Assembly (NCBI GenBank): GCA_001805105.1
Contig: MHEE01000002.1
Location: 18,600-82,599 of the forward strand
Direction of reading: 5' to 3'
DNA length: 64,000 nucleotides
Source: Nitrospirae bacterium GWF2_44_13
GTDB lineage: Bacteria > Nitrospirota > Thermodesulfovibrionia > Thermodesulfovibrionales > UBA1546
The stretch's first letter is position 1. Each line of letters opens with the position of its first letter. The translations under genes and the position numbers were made by a program. The notes beneath the pieces were generated by a model. That model had not been told where the DNA came from. It was given only the letters and a program-made list of their open reading frames with translations, and made no database searches. Positions 63,323 to 64,000 of the stretch are shown here, one piece after another.

Positions 63323-63861
63323 TAAGAGTAAACCTCCTGCAAGTAAAGCGCAAGAAAAAACCCAAGGCGGTTCCGGTATTTATTATCAATAGCGTCCTGT
63401 TCACCTTGGCAGCAATCATTGCCTCAGGGTATCTTTTTTACTATTTCAGTTCCCAAATAGCCTCACTACAACAGCAAAAAAAGGCTAACGAAGCAACAAT
63501 AGCGGACCTGAAAAACAAGATAAAGGAAGTGGAAAACTATGAATCACAGAAACAAACGCTTGAAAAGAGAACAGGCATAATAGAACAGCTTAAAAAGAAT
63601 CAAAGCCTCCCCGTAAAAATACTTTCGGAGATGGGCAATGTGCTGCCAAACGGCGTCTGGCTTCAGTCCATGTCTATAACAGGCAATGAAATAAAGATAA
63701 GCGGAACAGGTTTTACAAATGAGGACGTGGTTAACTATGAAAAGAATCTTAGAAAGTCTCCTCTTTTTACCGACGTAACCCTTCATGGCACACAAAAGTC
63801 AGCCGCAGGCAAGGTAGTAACTTATCAATTTAATATAACGTGCAAGGTGAAGGCAGGATAA
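63319..63861 (+). CDS. pilN: Type IV pilus assembly protein PilN
   Basis: 180 residues. It begins MIRVNLLQVKRKKK, the conserved motif that contacts PilM, followed by one TM helix (about 20-42), a coiled coil (about 45-85) and a periplasmic ferredoxin-like domain. It links cytoplasmic PilM to PilO in the pilus alignment complex. Confidence 0.96.
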   Translation: MIRVNLLQVKRKKKPKAVPVFIINSVLFTLAAIIASGYLFYYFSSQIASLQQQKKANEATIADLKNKIKEVENYESQKQTLEKRTGIIEQLKKNQSLPVKILSEMGNVLPNGVWLQSMSITGNEIKISGTGFTNEDVVNYEKNLRKSPLFTDVTLHGTQKSAAGKVVTYQFNITCKVKAG

Positions 63862-63862
63862 C

Positions 63863-64000
63863 GTGGATCTCAAGTTTAATATAAAATTTGATATAAAAAA
63901 GGTGCCCAAAGGCGCAAGAATAGCCATTGCTGTTGCGCCGGCAGTAATTATCGCAATACTGTTTGTCGTGCTTGTGTATATGCCTAAGACAAAGGAAATC
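63863..64000 (+). CDS. pilO: Type IV pilus assembly protein PilO, truncated by window edge
   Basis: 46 residues visible from a GTG start 1 bp after the pilN stop. A short charged N-terminus (DLKFNIKFDIKKVPKG) and one TM helix (AVAPAVIIAILFVVLVY) fit PilO. The gene position after pilN supports the call. Confidence 0.82.
   Translation, partial: MDLKFNIKFDIKKVPKGARIAIAVAPAVIIAILFVVLVYMPKTKEI

Overview
The window reads as a chromosomal stretch of a Gram-negative bacterium with a dense, mostly housekeeping gene set. The mix suggests a sulfur-cycling, anaerobic-leaning lineage, and by overall feel a Nitrospirota (Thermodesulfovibrionia-like) or deltaproteobacterial-type genome. Supporting traits are TusA/DsrE sulfur carriers, a TauE/SafE exporter, outer-membrane lipoproteins, type IV pilus genes, many c-di-GMP proteins and selenocysteine use. 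No rRNA or marker phylogeny was available, so the taxonomic call is an inference.

Layout. 1-11.2 kb, mostly minus strand: murJ (cut by the window edge), a TrkA-type K+ channel, solitary trpC, a YkgJ-like protein, a thioredoxin-like protein, lysS, a large P-type ATPase with a universal stress protein, and a four-gene DsrE/DsrE/DsrE/TusA operon closed by a clear terminator. 11.2-27.2 kb: uvrB, selC (tRNA-Sec), a hydrolase, tRNA-Leu(CAG), polX, an M16 peptidase pair, a PAS/GAF/HD-GYP sensor, holB-ricT-metG-mtaD, a lipoprotein and recR. 27.3-31.2 kb: a TSUP exporter/membrane protein/Usp operon, a PAP2 enzyme and a NYN nuclease. 31.2-37.1 kb is accessory: an Xre-ImmA/IrrE pair with a perfect operator, then a DUF3644-like protein and a 1248-residue nuclease-helicase with eight C-terminal helicase-associated repeats. 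37.2-46.8 kb: mnmG, a GGDEF/HD-GYP hybrid, a BamD-like lipoprotein, a siroheme-type dehydrogenase, dnaG-rpoD and a NIF3 protein. 46.9-52.7 kb: a DsbC-like selenoprotein, then a signalling operon (PocR-GAF-GGDEF, AAA-HATPase, STAS, GAF-HD-GYP). 52.7-64 kb: tRNA-Leu(CAA), accA, dnaE, htrA, a PIN/TRAM protein, ispD-ispF, truB and pilMNO (cut).

Three points stand out. (1) The DsbC-like gene has an in-frame TGA exactly where the first active-site Cys belongs, followed by a hairpin at bSECIS distance, and the same window carries tRNA-Sec. (2) The helicase/DUF3644 pair looks like a defence module not matched to a named system. (3) About ten genes that start transcription units have a -10 hexamer only 5-7 nt before the start codon and no Shine-Dalgarno, which suggests widespread leaderless mRNAs; operon-internal genes mostly have strong SD sites. 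No gap of more than 300 bases lacks a gene.
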